From contig NZ_LT629771.1 of the NCBI RefSeq assembly GCF_900105175.1, forward strand, positions 7,088,622 through 7,152,621: a stretch of 64,000 bases of DNA, written 5' to 3'. Positions within the stretch are counted from its first letter, which is position 1, and each line of letters opens with the position of its first letter. The position numbers were made by a program, and so were the translations under genes. Positions 47,371 to 55,569 of this stretch are shown piece after piece. Source of the stretch: Jiangella sp. DSM 45060. Its GTDB lineage: Bacteria > Actinomycetota > Actinomycetes > Jiangellales > Jiangellaceae. The notes under the pieces were generated by a model. That model saw only the letters and a list, made by a program, of their open reading frames with translations, was not told where the DNA came from and did no database searches.

Positions 47371-48081
47371 TCAGGTCTTGCGGTCGGTGATGAGGCGCTC
47401 GACGCCGTCGAGGATGAGGCGCAGGCCGAAGTCGCGGCCGTTGTCCGGGGGCGCCGGGTCGTCGTCGAGCATGGCGCGCAGGGTCGGGTAGCGGTCGGCG
47501 TGCTCGCGCAGCAGCGCCGCCTGGTGCCGGTTGACCCACGGCTGGGTGCCGGCGGTCGACACGGACATGGTGGTGCGGACGTGGCCGCCGAGCATGCGGG
47601 CGAGGCTCATGCGCTCCGGCACGGTCAGCCCGGTCTCGGCGAGCACGGCCGCCGACAGCTCCGTCCAGCCGGTCTCGTTGGGGCCCATGACGCGGTCGCC
47701 CATGGTGACCCAGGGCAGCCAGGGGTGCGCCTCCCACGTCTGACCGAGCAGCCGCACCCACGCCTCGATGCGCGGCCGCCAGCTGGACCCGGGCAGGTCG
47801 GCGAGCGTGGGCGGCGCGCCGACGGCGAGGTCGATCATGGCCGCGACCAGCTCGTCCTTGCCGGTGACGTAGCGGTAGAGCGACATCTTGGTGAAGTCGA
47901 GGTCGGCGGCGACGCGCTGCATGGAGACCGCCGCGAGCCCTTCGGCGTCGGCGAGGTCGACCGCCGCCTGGGCGATGCGCTCGAGGCTGAGCACCGGTTT
48001 CGGTCCTCGAGTGGGTCCCTCGCGCAGCCCCCAGAGCAGCTGGATCGTGCCGTCGGCGGTCGTGTCCTCGTCCGTCACCAT
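47371..48081 (-). CDS. TetR-family regulator
   Basis: A 236-residue repressor. The helix-turn-helix is at about residues 30-75 (LERIAQAAVDLADAEGLAAVSMQRVAADL and TKMSLYRYVTGKDELVAAM). The C-terminal ligand domain is of the tetracycline-repressor type (TetR_C_1-like), ending LRLILDGVERLI. It is divergent from a VOC gene and an MFS exporter, and a perfect 7-bp-arm palindrome 27 bp upstream of its start is the likely operator. Start ATG 48081 fits the family; the longer frame runs through the operator. Confidence 0.9.
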   Translation of the reverse strand: MVTDEDTTADGTIQLLWGLREGPTRGPKPVLSLERIAQAAVDLADAEGLAAVSMQRVAADLDFTKMSLYRYVTGKDELVAAMIDLAVGAPPTLADLPGSSWRPRIEAWVRLLGQTWEAHPWLPWVTMGDRVMGPNETGWTELSAAVLAETGLTVPERMSLARMLGGHVRTTMSVSTAGTQPWVNRHQAALLREHADRYPTLRAMLDDDPAPPDNGRDFGLRLILDGVERLITDRKT

Positions 48082-48107
48082 GTGTGCCCTCGCTTCCGTT
48101 GGCGAGA

Positions 48108-48125
48108 ACTCTATCAAAATAGAGT
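48108..48125. promoter_or_regulatory. TetR operator palindrome
   Basis: ACTCTAT-CAAA-ATAGAGT: perfect 7-bp arms around 4 bases. It is AT-rich against the local background and lies between the divergent TetR gene and the VOC/MFS genes. Confidence 0.75.
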
Positions 48126-48145
48126 CTTGCGGAAACAGTATCGGT

Positions 48146-48161
48146 AGGACACAGTTGTCCT
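48146..48161. promoter_or_regulatory. Second palindrome in the TetR/VOC intergenic region
   Basis: AGGACA-CAGT-TGTCCT, 6-bp arms. It is flanked by two copies of GGAAACAGT. Could be a second regulator site or part of the VOC promoter. Confidence 0.45.
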
Positions 48162-48210
48162 CGGCCGGAAACAGTTGACCGGCGGACACAGATCAGGAAG
48201 GTGGGCGACC

Positions 48211-48603
48211 ATGTCCCGCAAGCTCTTCGTCAACGTGCGGACGCAGGACCTCTCCCGGGCGACAGGGTTCTACGCGGCGCTCGGCTTCGAGCTCCAGGAG
48301 GACTTCTCCACCGAGCAGGCCGCCTGCTTCGCCGTCTCCGACACGATCTACGTGATGGCCCTGGTCGAGGACTACTTCGCCGAGGCGGTCAGCAACGGCG
48401 TCTCGACCGGCGGCACCCAGGCGATCCTCGCCGTGAACGTCGCCAGCCGCGAGGAGGTCGACGAGCTGGCCGACCGGGCGCTGGCCGCCGGCGGCGAGAA
48501 GGCCAAGGACCCGTTCGACGAGGGCTTCATGTACGGCCGCAGCTTCCTCGACCCGGACGGCCACCACTGGGAGCTGGTCTGGATGGACCCCGACGCCACC
48601 TGA
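48211..48603 (+). CDS. VOC-family protein (glyoxalase/bleomycin-resistance fold)
   Basis: A 130-residue single VOC domain of the YcaC/lactoylglutathione-lyase-like group: KLFVNVRTQDLSRATGFYAALGF, then a long middle segment and DPFDEGFMYGRSFLDPDGHHWELVWMD, where His and Glu are the expected metal ligands. May bind or modify the compound exported by the adjacent MFS protein. ATG at 48211 preceded by GGAAGG. Likely repressed by the divergent TetR protein. Confidence 0.85.
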   Translation: MSRKLFVNVRTQDLSRATGFYAALGFELQEDFSTEQAACFAVSDTIYVMALVEDYFAEAVSNGVSTGGTQAILAVNVASREEVDELADRALAAGGEKAKDPFDEGFMYGRSFLDPDGHHWELVWMDPDAT

Positions 48604-48678
48604 GCCACCGGCCGGCGGCGATGAATTCGAGCGACTTTGTCAGTCGGTATCGGCACAATCATCCGCGGAGGACCCACC

Positions 48679-50139
48679 ATGACTGACGCACACACCGTCG
48701 CCGCCGGCCGGCAGCTGCCGCGGGCGCTGACGCCGTTCCGCACCCCGGCCTACCGCCGCCTGGCGGTGGCCCTGGTGCTGTCGACGTTCGCCACGGGCGT
48801 CTGGATCGTCGCGCAGGTGTGGGAGGTCATCCGCCTCGGCGGCGGGCCGGCCCAGCTCTCGGTCGTCTCCACGGCGTCGGCCGTCGGCGTGCTGCTGCCG
48901 GCGCTGCTGGCCGGCGTCGTCGCCGACCGCGTGCCGCAGAAGACCATCCTGTTGTGCGTCGCCGGCATCGAGCTCGGCGGCATGTCGCTGGTGGCGGTGC
49001 TCTCGCTCACCGACGTCACGCGGCTGTGGCACCTGGCCGCGGTCGCGTTCGTCACCGGCGTCGGCATGGCGTTCTACTACCCGGCCTACTCCGCGTGGCT
49101 GCCGGCGCTGGTGCCCGAGTCCGACCTCATGGCGGTCAACGGCTTCGAGGGCATGGTCCGCCCGACCATCGGTCAGGCGGCCGGACCAGCGGTCGCCGGC
49201 GCCGTCGTCGGCATGGCCAACCCCGGGTCGGCCGTGCTGGTGGCGGCCGGCGCGGCGGCGCTGGGCCTGCTGGCGCTGACGACGGTGCCGAAGACGGCGG
49301 TCCGCCGCGAGCTGCCGGCCGAGGCCGTCGCGCACCCGGTCCGCACCGCGCTCGCCGACATGCGCGAGGGGCTCGCGTACATGTGGCGCACCCCGTGGCT
49401 GCTGGCGACGCTGGTGTTCGCCAGCCTGATGATCCTCGTGCTCATGGGCCCGCTCGAGGTGCTGACGCCGTTCATCATCAAAGACCGCCTCGGTGGCGGC
49501 CCCGGCGACCACGCGTGGGTGTTGGGCGCGTTCGGCATCGGCGGCGCGGTCGGCTCGCTGATCATGGCGTCCATGCGCATGCCGCGCCGCTACCTCACCT
49601 GCATGAACCTGCTCTGGGGCATCGGCTGCCTGCCGATGATCGTCATCGGGTTCGCCGGGTCGGTCTGGGTGGTCATCGCGTCGGCGTTCCTGCTCGGGGC
49701 CATGTTCTCCGCGCCCATGGTCATCTGGGGCACGCTGCTGCAGCGACGGGTGCCGCCGGCGCTGCTCGGCCGGGTCGCCAGCCTCGACTTCTTCGTGTCC
49801 ATCTCGCTCATGCCGGTGTCCATGGCGCTGGCGGGCCCCGTCTCGCAGCTCATCGGGCTGCGGGCGACGTTCGTCATCGCGGGCGTGGTGCCGGCGCTGG
49901 TGGCCGTCGTGGCCATCATCTGGGCGAAGCTCCCGGCCGACGAGCTGGCCCACCCGCTGCGCGACGAGCCCGAGTCCGAGCGTGGTCCGGCCCGCGGGCC
50001 GGGCGATGGGCGCGACGACGAGCTGGGCGGCGAGCTCGACGGTGATCCCGGCGACCACGACGGTGGTCCCGGCGGCGAACTCAGCGCCGTCCTGCCCGGG
50101 CCCGACGTCGAGCGCGAGCGGGTGCCCGACCCGGCCTGA
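48679..50139 (+). CDS. MFS exporter (DHA3/EntS-like)
   Basis: A 486-residue transporter with about 12 membrane helices of the MFS_3/EntS group: FRTPAYRRLAVALVLSTFATGVW at the N-terminus, LLAGVVADRVPQKTILL as motif A, and FYYPAYSAWLPALVPESDLM typical of the family. The last 60 residues are a hydrophilic Gly/Asp-rich tail (GDGRDDELGGELDGDPGDHD) that is not part of the fold. 75 bp after the VOC gene; both probably belong to the TetR regulon. ATG with GGAGG upstream. Confidence 0.9.
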   Translation: MTDAHTVAAGRQLPRALTPFRTPAYRRLAVALVLSTFATGVWIVAQVWEVIRLGGGPAQLSVVSTASAVGVLLPALLAGVVADRVPQKTILLCVAGIELGGMSLVAVLSLTDVTRLWHLAAVAFVTGVGMAFYYPAYSAWLPALVPESDLMAVNGFEGMVRPTIGQAAGPAVAGAVVGMANPGSAVLVAAGAAALGLLALTTVPKTAVRRELPAEAVAHPVRTALADMREGLAYMWRTPWLLATLVFASLMILVLMGPLEVLTPFIIKDRLGGGPGDHAWVLGAFGIGGAVGSLIMASMRMPRRYLTCMNLLWGIGCLPMIVIGFAGSVWVVIASAFLLGAMFSAPMVIWGTLLQRRVPPALLGRVASLDFFVSISLMPVSMALAGPVSQLIGLRATFVIAGVVPALVAVVAIIWAKLPADELAHPLRDEPESERGPARGPGDGRDDELGGELDGDPGDHDGGPGGELSAVLPGPDVERERVPDPA

Positions 50140-50146
50140 CGGTCCG

Positions 50147-50240
50147 GGTGGCCGGCCGCAGCCGTCAGCCGACGGTGGCCGGCCGTGACCGTCAGTCGAC
50201 GGTGGCCGGCCGTGGCGGTCAGCCGACGGTGGCGGCGCGG
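50147..50240. repeat. 27-bp tandem repeat, 3.5 copies
   Basis: Units at 50147-50173, 50174-50200 and 50201-50227, each beginning GGTGGCCGGCCG and ending GTCAGCCGAC or GTCAGTCGAC, plus a partial copy at 50228. The last boundary carries the stop codon and final codons of the phosphatase gene, so the array looks like repeated duplication of that gene's end. Confidence 0.8.
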
Positions 50241-51049
50241 GCGAGGCTCTGCGCCAGCGCGGCCGCCGGGTCGATGAGGTTCACCGGGTTCCGGTGCGCC
50301 CCGACGAGGTGGCCGTTGCGGACGTGCGGGTTGCCCTCGTCGACGTCGCCGACGATGCAGGTGACGTTGTCGCGGCCGCCGGCCGCCAGCGCGGCGTCGA
50401 CCAGCCGTTGCGCCGCGGTTGTCGGCGTACCGACGTCGAGGAGGTCGCCGATGACCTCTTCGGGAACGAAGTCGGAAAGGCCGTCGCTGCACAGCAGCAC
50501 GCGGTCGCCGGGCTGGAGGGCGACCCGCGCGATGGTGACCTCCGGCGTCGTCCCGGCCGTGACCGACCGGACGACGACCGAGCGGTACGGGTGCGTCGCG
50601 ATGTCCTGGCGCGTGATGCGCCCCTCGTCGACCAGTTCCTGGACGAGGGTGTCGTCGCGGGTGAGCTGGCGCAGGTCCGGTCCGCGCAGCAGGTAGCCGC
50701 GGGAATCGCCGACGTGCGCGAGCGTGAACCCGTCGCCGTCCGCGAGCAGCGCCGTCAGCGTCGTCGCCATACCGGCCCGGGCGGGGTCGCGCCGCACGCC
50801 GTCGCCGAGGTGCGCGAACGCGAACGCGACCGCGTCGCTGAGCAGCGCCACCGGGTCCTGCCGCTCCCGCGACCCGAGCACGAACGACGCGATGACGTGC
50901 GCGACGCTGGCCGACGCGACCTCGCCCGCCGCGCTGCCGCCCACGCCGTCGGCCACCAGCAGCAGGCCGGCGCTGGCGTAGCCGGAGTCCTCGTTGTTGT
51001 CGCGCACCAGGCCGCGGTCGGACGTGGCGGCCGGCCGGAATCGGAGCAT
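50219..51049 (-). CDS. PP2C-family serine/threonine phosphatase
   Basis: A 276-residue bacterial PP2C. Metal-binding aspartates lie in VRDNNEDSGY, VADGVGGSAAGE, GDSRGYLLR, LLCSDGLSDFVPE and GRDNVTCIV, the full set of PPM motifs. It acts in the cytoplasm and would reverse Hanks-type kinase phosphorylation; no kinase gene is nearby. ATG 51049 has a GGGAGGA site 9 bases away, preferred over the longer start at 51109. The 3' end has been duplicated into a 27-bp tandem array. Confidence 0.9.
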   Translation of the reverse strand: MLRFRPAATSDRGLVRDNNEDSGYASAGLLLVADGVGGSAAGEVASASVAHVIASFVLGSRERQDPVALLSDAVAFAFAHLGDGVRRDPARAGMATTLTALLADGDGFTLAHVGDSRGYLLRGPDLRQLTRDDTLVQELVDEGRITRQDIATHPYRSVVVRSVTAGTTPEVTIARVALQPGDRVLLCSDGLSDFVPEEVIGDLLDVGTPTTAAQRLVDAALAAGGRDNVTCIVGDVDEGNPHVRNGHLVGAHRNPVNLIDPAAALAQSLARAATVG

Positions 51050-51102
51050 CGGAACGTCCTCCCATCGCCGGATCAGTCCCTGCACCCTACGCCCTCCGGT
51101 CA

Positions 51103-51131
51103 TTGACACGATTCAATGCGCGCCCTACGCT
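51103..51131 (+). promoter_or_regulatory. Promoter TTGACA-17-TACGCT
   Basis: TTGACA at 51103-51108, exact 17-bp spacing, TACGCT at 51126-51131. One of the best sigma-A-like promoters in the window. The start site would be near 51138, inside the palindrome downstream. Confidence 0.75.
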
Positions 51132-51135
51132 CGCC

Positions 51136-51162
51136 GCAATGTCGAACGTGCTTCGACATTGC
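51136..51162. promoter_or_regulatory. IclR operator: perfect 11-bp-arm palindrome over the start site
   Basis: GCAATGTCGAA, 5-base CGTGC, TTCGACATTGC. It begins 5 bp after the -10 box, so a bound protein would block the promoter. It lies 45 bp upstream of the IclR-family gene, so it is an obvious autorepression and operon-control site. Confidence 0.8.
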
Positions 51163-51207
51163 CGAACAAATCGAGCGGCCGGACCGCGCGGCCGGAAACG
51201 GAACGAC

Positions 51208-52041
51208 ATGACCGACGACGACGTCACGCGACCGCAGGCCGCCCCCCGCCAGGAGCCGCGGACCGCCATCCAGGCGATCGACCGCACGGTGGCGCTGCTC
51301 GACGTCGTCGCCGGCGTCGGCTCGCACGGCATCGGCCTGGGCGAGCTCGCCCAGCAGGTGGGGCTGCCGTCGTCGACCGCGCGGACGCTGCTGGCGTCGC
51401 TGGTGGCGCACGGGCTGGTCGCCCAGCACGCGAGCAGCCGGCACTACCTGCTGGGCTCGCGGTTCTTCGAGCTCAACCGCCGGTTCGTCCTGCAGACCGA
51501 CCTCTCCGCCGCGGCCGCGCCGGTGTTGCGCACGCTGTGGGAGCGCACCCAGGAGACGGTGCACCTGGCGGTGTTCCACGGGTACCGCCGGGTCGACATC
51601 GCCGTGCTGGTCGGCCCGCAGCTGCTCACCATCGACCCGACGACGGCCCGGTTCGTCGACGCCTCGGCGACCCCGCCGTATCGCACCGCGGCCGGCAAGG
51701 TGCTGTTCGCCGGGCTGCCGCGGCCGGAGCGTCTGACCATGCTGCGCTCGGCGCCCTGGCGCGACGACACCCCGCCGGACGAGTCCGCGCTGATGGACGC
51801 CATGGACGACGTCGCCACGCACGGGTTCGCGACCAACCTCGAGGAGGAGGCGCCGGGCGTCTACGGTGTCGCGGCGCCGGTGCGCGATCACACCGGGCGC
51901 ACCATCGCGGCCGTCTGCGTCGGGTACCCGTCGGTCCGGCACACCGACGCCCACGCCGCCTCGCTGCGCGACCACGTCGTCGACGCCGCCGCCGAGCTGT
52001 CGCTGATGCTCGGCGCCGACCCGGGCCGGGTGAGCGCATGA
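51208..52041 (+). CDS. IclR-family transcriptional regulator
   Basis: A 277-residue regulator. The winged helix lies at about residues 20-80 (IQAIDRTVALLDVVAG and LGELAQQVGLPSSTARTLLASLVAHGLV). The effector domain is at about 90-270 with LFAGLPRPER and YGVAAPVRDHTGRTIAAVCVGYP. It is the first gene of the sugar-uptake operon it probably controls, with its stop overlapping the next start (ATGA). Start ATG 51208; a longer frame would begin within the promoter. The effector is likely a sugar or breakdown product. Confidence 0.9.
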   Translation: MTDDDVTRPQAAPRQEPRTAIQAIDRTVALLDVVAGVGSHGIGLGELAQQVGLPSSTARTLLASLVAHGLVAQHASSRHYLLGSRFFELNRRFVLQTDLSAAAAPVLRTLWERTQETVHLAVFHGYRRVDIAVLVGPQLLTIDPTTARFVDASATPPYRTAAGKVLFAGLPRPERLTMLRSAPWRDDTPPDESALMDAMDDVATHGFATNLEEEAPGVYGVAAPVRDHTGRTIAAVCVGYPSVRHTDAHAASLRDHVVDAAAELSLMLGADPGRVSA

Positions 52042-53333
52042 CGGAGTACTACGACGTCGTGGTCGCGGGCGGCGGCACGGCGGGCGGGCCGGCGGCGACG
52101 CAGGCGGCCCGTCTCGGCGCCCGCACGCTGCTGGTCGAGAAGAACGGCGCGCTCGGCGGTACGACGACGGTGGCGGGGGTGTCGCTGCCCGGCCTGTTCC
52201 ACGCGTGGGGCCGGCAGGTGATCGCCGGCATCGGCTGGGAGGCGGTGACGCGCTCGGTCCGCGAGGCCGGCCTGCGGCTGCCCGACTTCACCCAGTGGGA
52301 GCAGCCGCACCACCGCCTGCAGGTCCGGGTGTCGCCGGCGGTGCTGGCGGCCGTGCTCGACGACACGGTGGTCGGCTCGGGTGCGGAGCTGCTGCTGCAC
52401 GCCATCGTGGCCGAGGCCGCGTGGGACGGCGCCGCGTGGCGGCTGACGCTCGCGACCAAGGACGGGCTGCACCGCATCAGGGCCGGCGCGGTCGTCGACT
52501 GCACCGGTGATGCCGACGTCGTCGCGCTCGCCGGGCTGCCCCGCTCGACCCGTCCGCGCCGTCAACCGGGCACCATCATGGTCCGGCTCGGCGGCTACGA
52601 CCTCGCCGCCATCGACGTCGACGCCGTGCAGGCCGCGCACGACGACGCGGTGCGGCGCGGCGACCTGCTGCCCGCCGACCTCGCGCACAACCCCGTCGCG
52701 AAGTTCCTGCGGGTCCGCGGCGAGAACGCCATCCACGTCACCGGCGTGCAGGGCGGCACCAGCCGCGACAAGACGGCGGCCGAGGTCGCCGGCCGCCGCA
52801 CCCTGCTGCGGATCCTGCGGTTCCTGCGGCGGCAGCCGGGCCTGGAACGCGTCGTCATCGAGTCGTGGGCGATCGAGACCGGCATCCGCGAGAGCTGGAC
52901 CATCGACGGCCACGCCACGATCACGCTGGACGACTACACCAGCGGCCGCGCCTGGCCCGACGCACTGAGTTACAGCTTCTACCCGATCGACGTGCACCGG
53001 CCGGACGGCGACGGCATCGACATCAGGCCGCTCGCCTACGGCACCCTGCCCACCATTCCACGCGCGGCGATGATCCCGCGCGGATCGTCCCGGCTGGTCG
53101 TGGCCGGGCGCGCCATCAGCGGCGACCAGGAGGCGTCGTCCGCGTACCGGGTGCAGGCGTCGTCCATGGCCATGGGCCAGTCCGCCGGGGTCATGGCGGC
53201 GCGCGCCGTCGGCCGCGGCGACGACGTCCTGGACCTGCCGCTCGACCTGATCCACGACGACCTGCGCGCCCACGGGGCGATCCTGCCCGGCGACGTCGTC
53301 GTGCCACCCCTGCCCATCAAGGAGACCTCATGA
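52038..53333 (+). CDS. FAD-dependent oxidoreductase (PF12831-like)
   Basis: A 431-residue flavoprotein. The N-terminal dinucleotide motif is VVVAGGGTAGGPAATQAARLGARTLLVEK, followed by GALGGTTTVAGVSLPGLF, the conserved second flavin contact. The C-terminal flavin segment is RLVVAGRAISGDQEASSAYRVQASSMAMGQSAGVMAA. The pattern fits the FAD_oxidored (PF12831) family that often accompanies carbohydrate-utilisation genes. No signal peptide, so it acts in the cytoplasm, probably on the imported compound. Overlaps both neighbours by 4 bp (ATGA). Substrate unknown. Confidence 0.87.
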   Translation: MTEYYDVVVAGGGTAGGPAATQAARLGARTLLVEKNGALGGTTTVAGVSLPGLFHAWGRQVIAGIGWEAVTRSVREAGLRLPDFTQWEQPHHRLQVRVSPAVLAAVLDDTVVGSGAELLLHAIVAEAAWDGAAWRLTLATKDGLHRIRAGAVVDCTGDADVVALAGLPRSTRPRRQPGTIMVRLGGYDLAAIDVDAVQAAHDDAVRRGDLLPADLAHNPVAKFLRVRGENAIHVTGVQGGTSRDKTAAEVAGRRTLLRILRFLRRQPGLERVVIESWAIETGIRESWTIDGHATITLDDYTSGRAWPDALSYSFYPIDVHRPDGDGIDIRPLAYGTLPTIPRAAMIPRGSSRLVVAGRAISGDQEASSAYRVQASSMAMGQSAGVMAARAVGRGDDVLDLPLDLIHDDLRAHGAILPGDVVVPPLPIKETS

Positions 53334-54643
53334 CCATCGACGCCGCTCGGTCGCGTTCCGCCCGTGTCCTGATCCAGCGGGCCACGCTCGGCACCGCCCT
53401 CGTGGTCGCGCTCGGCGCCTGCGGGTTCGTCAACTCCGGCGACGACGACTCGACCGAGGACGGCGGGTCGGGCGGCAGCCTCACGGCGTACGTCAACACC
53501 GAGCAGAACACCGGCCTCGCGCCGCTGATCGAGGCCTACGAGGAGGAGACCGGCGGCACCGTCGACATCTCCTCGGCCACCACCGACGAGCTGAACCAGC
53601 AGCTGCGGGTGCAGCTGACGTCCGGGACGGCGGCGGACCTCATCAGGGTGTCGCCGGGGAACTCCAGCCCGGTCGCGGTCGGGGTGCTGGGCCGCGAGGG
53701 CGAGCTGACGGACCTGTCCGACGCGGCGTGGACGGACGAGCTGGGCGACGACACCCGCGCCCTCGCCGAGGTCGACGGGCAGGTGCTGGCCTTCCCGGTG
53801 AGCCGCAACGCCATCGTCATGGCTTACAACCGCCAGGTGTTCGAGGACGCCGGCGTCGAGGTGCCGACGACCTGGCAGGAGTTCGTCGACGCCTGCGCGG
53901 CGCTCGACGCGGCCGGCGTCACGCCGATCGCGGCGCCGTTCCAGGGTGGCATCTTCTTCCAGTTCTGGGTCTACGCGCTGGCCGGGACGCTGGTCTACGC
54001 CGAGAACCCGGACATCGACGCGCAGCTGGCCGCCGGTGAGACGACGTTCGCCGAGAACGCGGAGTGGAACGAGGTGTTCGCCCGCATCGCCGAGCTGCGC
54101 GACGCCGGCTACCTCTCCGACGGCATGCTGGGCATCCCGGCCGACCAGGGGATGCAGTCGGTCGCGACCGGCGAGGCGGCGATGGTGCTGATGGTCTCGG
54201 CCGGCCTGCCGCAGCTGCACGGCTACTCCGAGGGCGGCGCCGACGCGTTCGGCGTCTTCGCGCTGCCGGCGAACGACGACGCGGAGGCGACGATGATCCC
54301 CGTGGCGCCGGACTTCCTGGCCGTCAACGCGGCGGCCGACCCCGAGGCGGCACGGGCCTTCCTCGACTTCCTGGCCGAGCCGGAGAACGTCGCGACCTAC
54401 GCCAACGAGATGGGCGTGCTGCCCGGCCTGGCCACCGACGTCGAGCTGGACAGCGACGTGCTCGCGCCGATCCAGCCGCTGCTCGCGGACGGACGCTCCG
54501 TCGCCTACGCCAACTACCTGTGGCCCAACGGCGACGTCCAGCAGACCATGCTGCAGTCCGGCCAGGAGTGGCTCGACGGCGCGCTCGACACGACCGGGCT
54601 GCTCGGGCAGATGGACGCCGAGTACGCCAAGGGCCAGTCGTGA
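53330..54643 (+). CDS. Carbohydrate ABC transporter substrate-binding lipoprotein
   Basis: A 437-residue family 1 sugar-binding protein. The lipoprotein signal is LGTALVVALGACGFVNSG (cysteine about residue 31). The mature domain shows TAYVNTEQNTGLAPLIEAYEEETG, the LTSGTAADLIRV hinge region, and YNRQVFEDAGVEVPTTWQEFVDACAAL, all typical of MalE/UgpB-like proteins. It captures the operon's sugar outside the cell and hands it to the two permeases downstream. ATGA overlap with the flavoprotein gene. The ligand cannot be predicted. Confidence 0.92.
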   Translation: MTIDAARSRSARVLIQRATLGTALVVALGACGFVNSGDDDSTEDGGSGGSLTAYVNTEQNTGLAPLIEAYEEETGGTVDISSATTDELNQQLRVQLTSGTAADLIRVSPGNSSPVAVGVLGREGELTDLSDAAWTDELGDDTRALAEVDGQVLAFPVSRNAIVMAYNRQVFEDAGVEVPTTWQEFVDACAALDAAGVTPIAAPFQGGIFFQFWVYALAGTLVYAENPDIDAQLAAGETTFAENAEWNEVFARIAELRDAGYLSDGMLGIPADQGMQSVATGEAAMVLMVSAGLPQLHGYSEGGADAFGVFALPANDDAEATMIPVAPDFLAVNAAADPEAARAFLDFLAEPENVATYANEMGVLPGLATDVELDSDVLAPIQPLLADGRSVAYANYLWPNGDVQQTMLQSGQEWLDGALDTTGLLGQMDAEYAKGQS

Positions 54644-55569
54644 CCCTGACCGCCAGCCCGCCGTCGGTCGACGGCGAGCAGCGGGCCGCCCGCCGCCGGT
54701 CCCGCCGGGCGAGTGTCCCGTACCTGCTGCTGGTCCCGGCGCTGGTCTTCTACGCGTTCGTGGTGCTGTGGCCGACGCTGCAGGGCGCCGGGTACGCGTT
54801 CACCGACTGGGCCGGACGGCGCGAGGCGCCGGGCTTCGTCGGGCTGGACAACTTCACCGAGCTGTTCTCGGCGCCGGCGGCTCGCTCGGCGCTGCGGAAC
54901 ACGCTGGTCATCGCGGTCTCGACGACCATCGTGCAGACGCTGGTGGGCCTGGCGCTCGCGCTGGCGCTGCACTCGGCGCTGGCCAGCCGGAACCTGCTGC
55001 GGACCATGTTCTTCGCACCGGCGCTGCTGCCGCCGGTGATCATCGGGTTCCTCTGGCAGTACATCCTGACCCCGGCCGGCCCGCTCAACGACGCCCTCAG
55101 CGCGGTGGGGCTGGGTGCACTGACGCAGAACTGGCTCGGCGACCCCTCGGTCGCGCTGGCCAGCGTCATCGCCGTCATCATCTGGCAGAACGCCGGCCTC
55201 ACGATGGTGATCTACCTGGCCGGGCTCGAGGGCGTGCCGCCCGAGCTGCACGAGGCCGCCACGATGGACGGCGCCGGTCGCTGGCAGCGGCTGCGGCACG
55301 TGACGCTGCCGCTGCTGGTGCCGGCCACCACGATCGCGCTGTCGCTGACGCTGATCGGCAGCCTCAAGCTGTTCGACCAGGTCTACGTCATGACCGGCGG
55401 CGGCCCCGGCTACGCGACCGAGACGCTCTCCGTCGTCATGTACAAGGAGGCGTTCGTGTCGGGCCGGTACGGCTACTCCACGGCGATCGCGCTCGTACTG
55501 ACGATGATCGTCTTCGCGTTCGCGCTGCTCCAGCTCCGGGCGCTGCGGCGGTTCGAGGTGCAGCGGTGA
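54640..55569 (+). CDS. Carbohydrate ABC transporter permease (MalF type)
   Basis: A 309-residue permease with six membrane helices. The EAA loop EAATMDGAGRWQRLRHVTLPLL, which docks the ATPase, is present, as is the family segment FLWQYILTPAGPLND. It forms the channel with the next gene product. GTG start overlaps the binding-protein stop (GTGA). No ATPase gene is present in the operon; a shared MsiK-type ATPase encoded elsewhere would be needed, as in streptomycetes. Confidence 0.92.
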   Translation: MTLTASPPSVDGEQRAARRRSRRASVPYLLLVPALVFYAFVVLWPTLQGAGYAFTDWAGRREAPGFVGLDNFTELFSAPAARSALRNTLVIAVSTTIVQTLVGLALALALHSALASRNLLRTMFFAPALLPPVIIGFLWQYILTPAGPLNDALSAVGLGALTQNWLGDPSVALASVIAVIIWQNAGLTMVIYLAGLEGVPPELHEAATMDGAGRWQRLRHVTLPLLVPATTIALSLTLIGSLKLFDQVYVMTGGGPGYATETLSVVMYKEAFVSGRYGYSTAIALVLTMIVFAFALLQLRALRRFEVQR

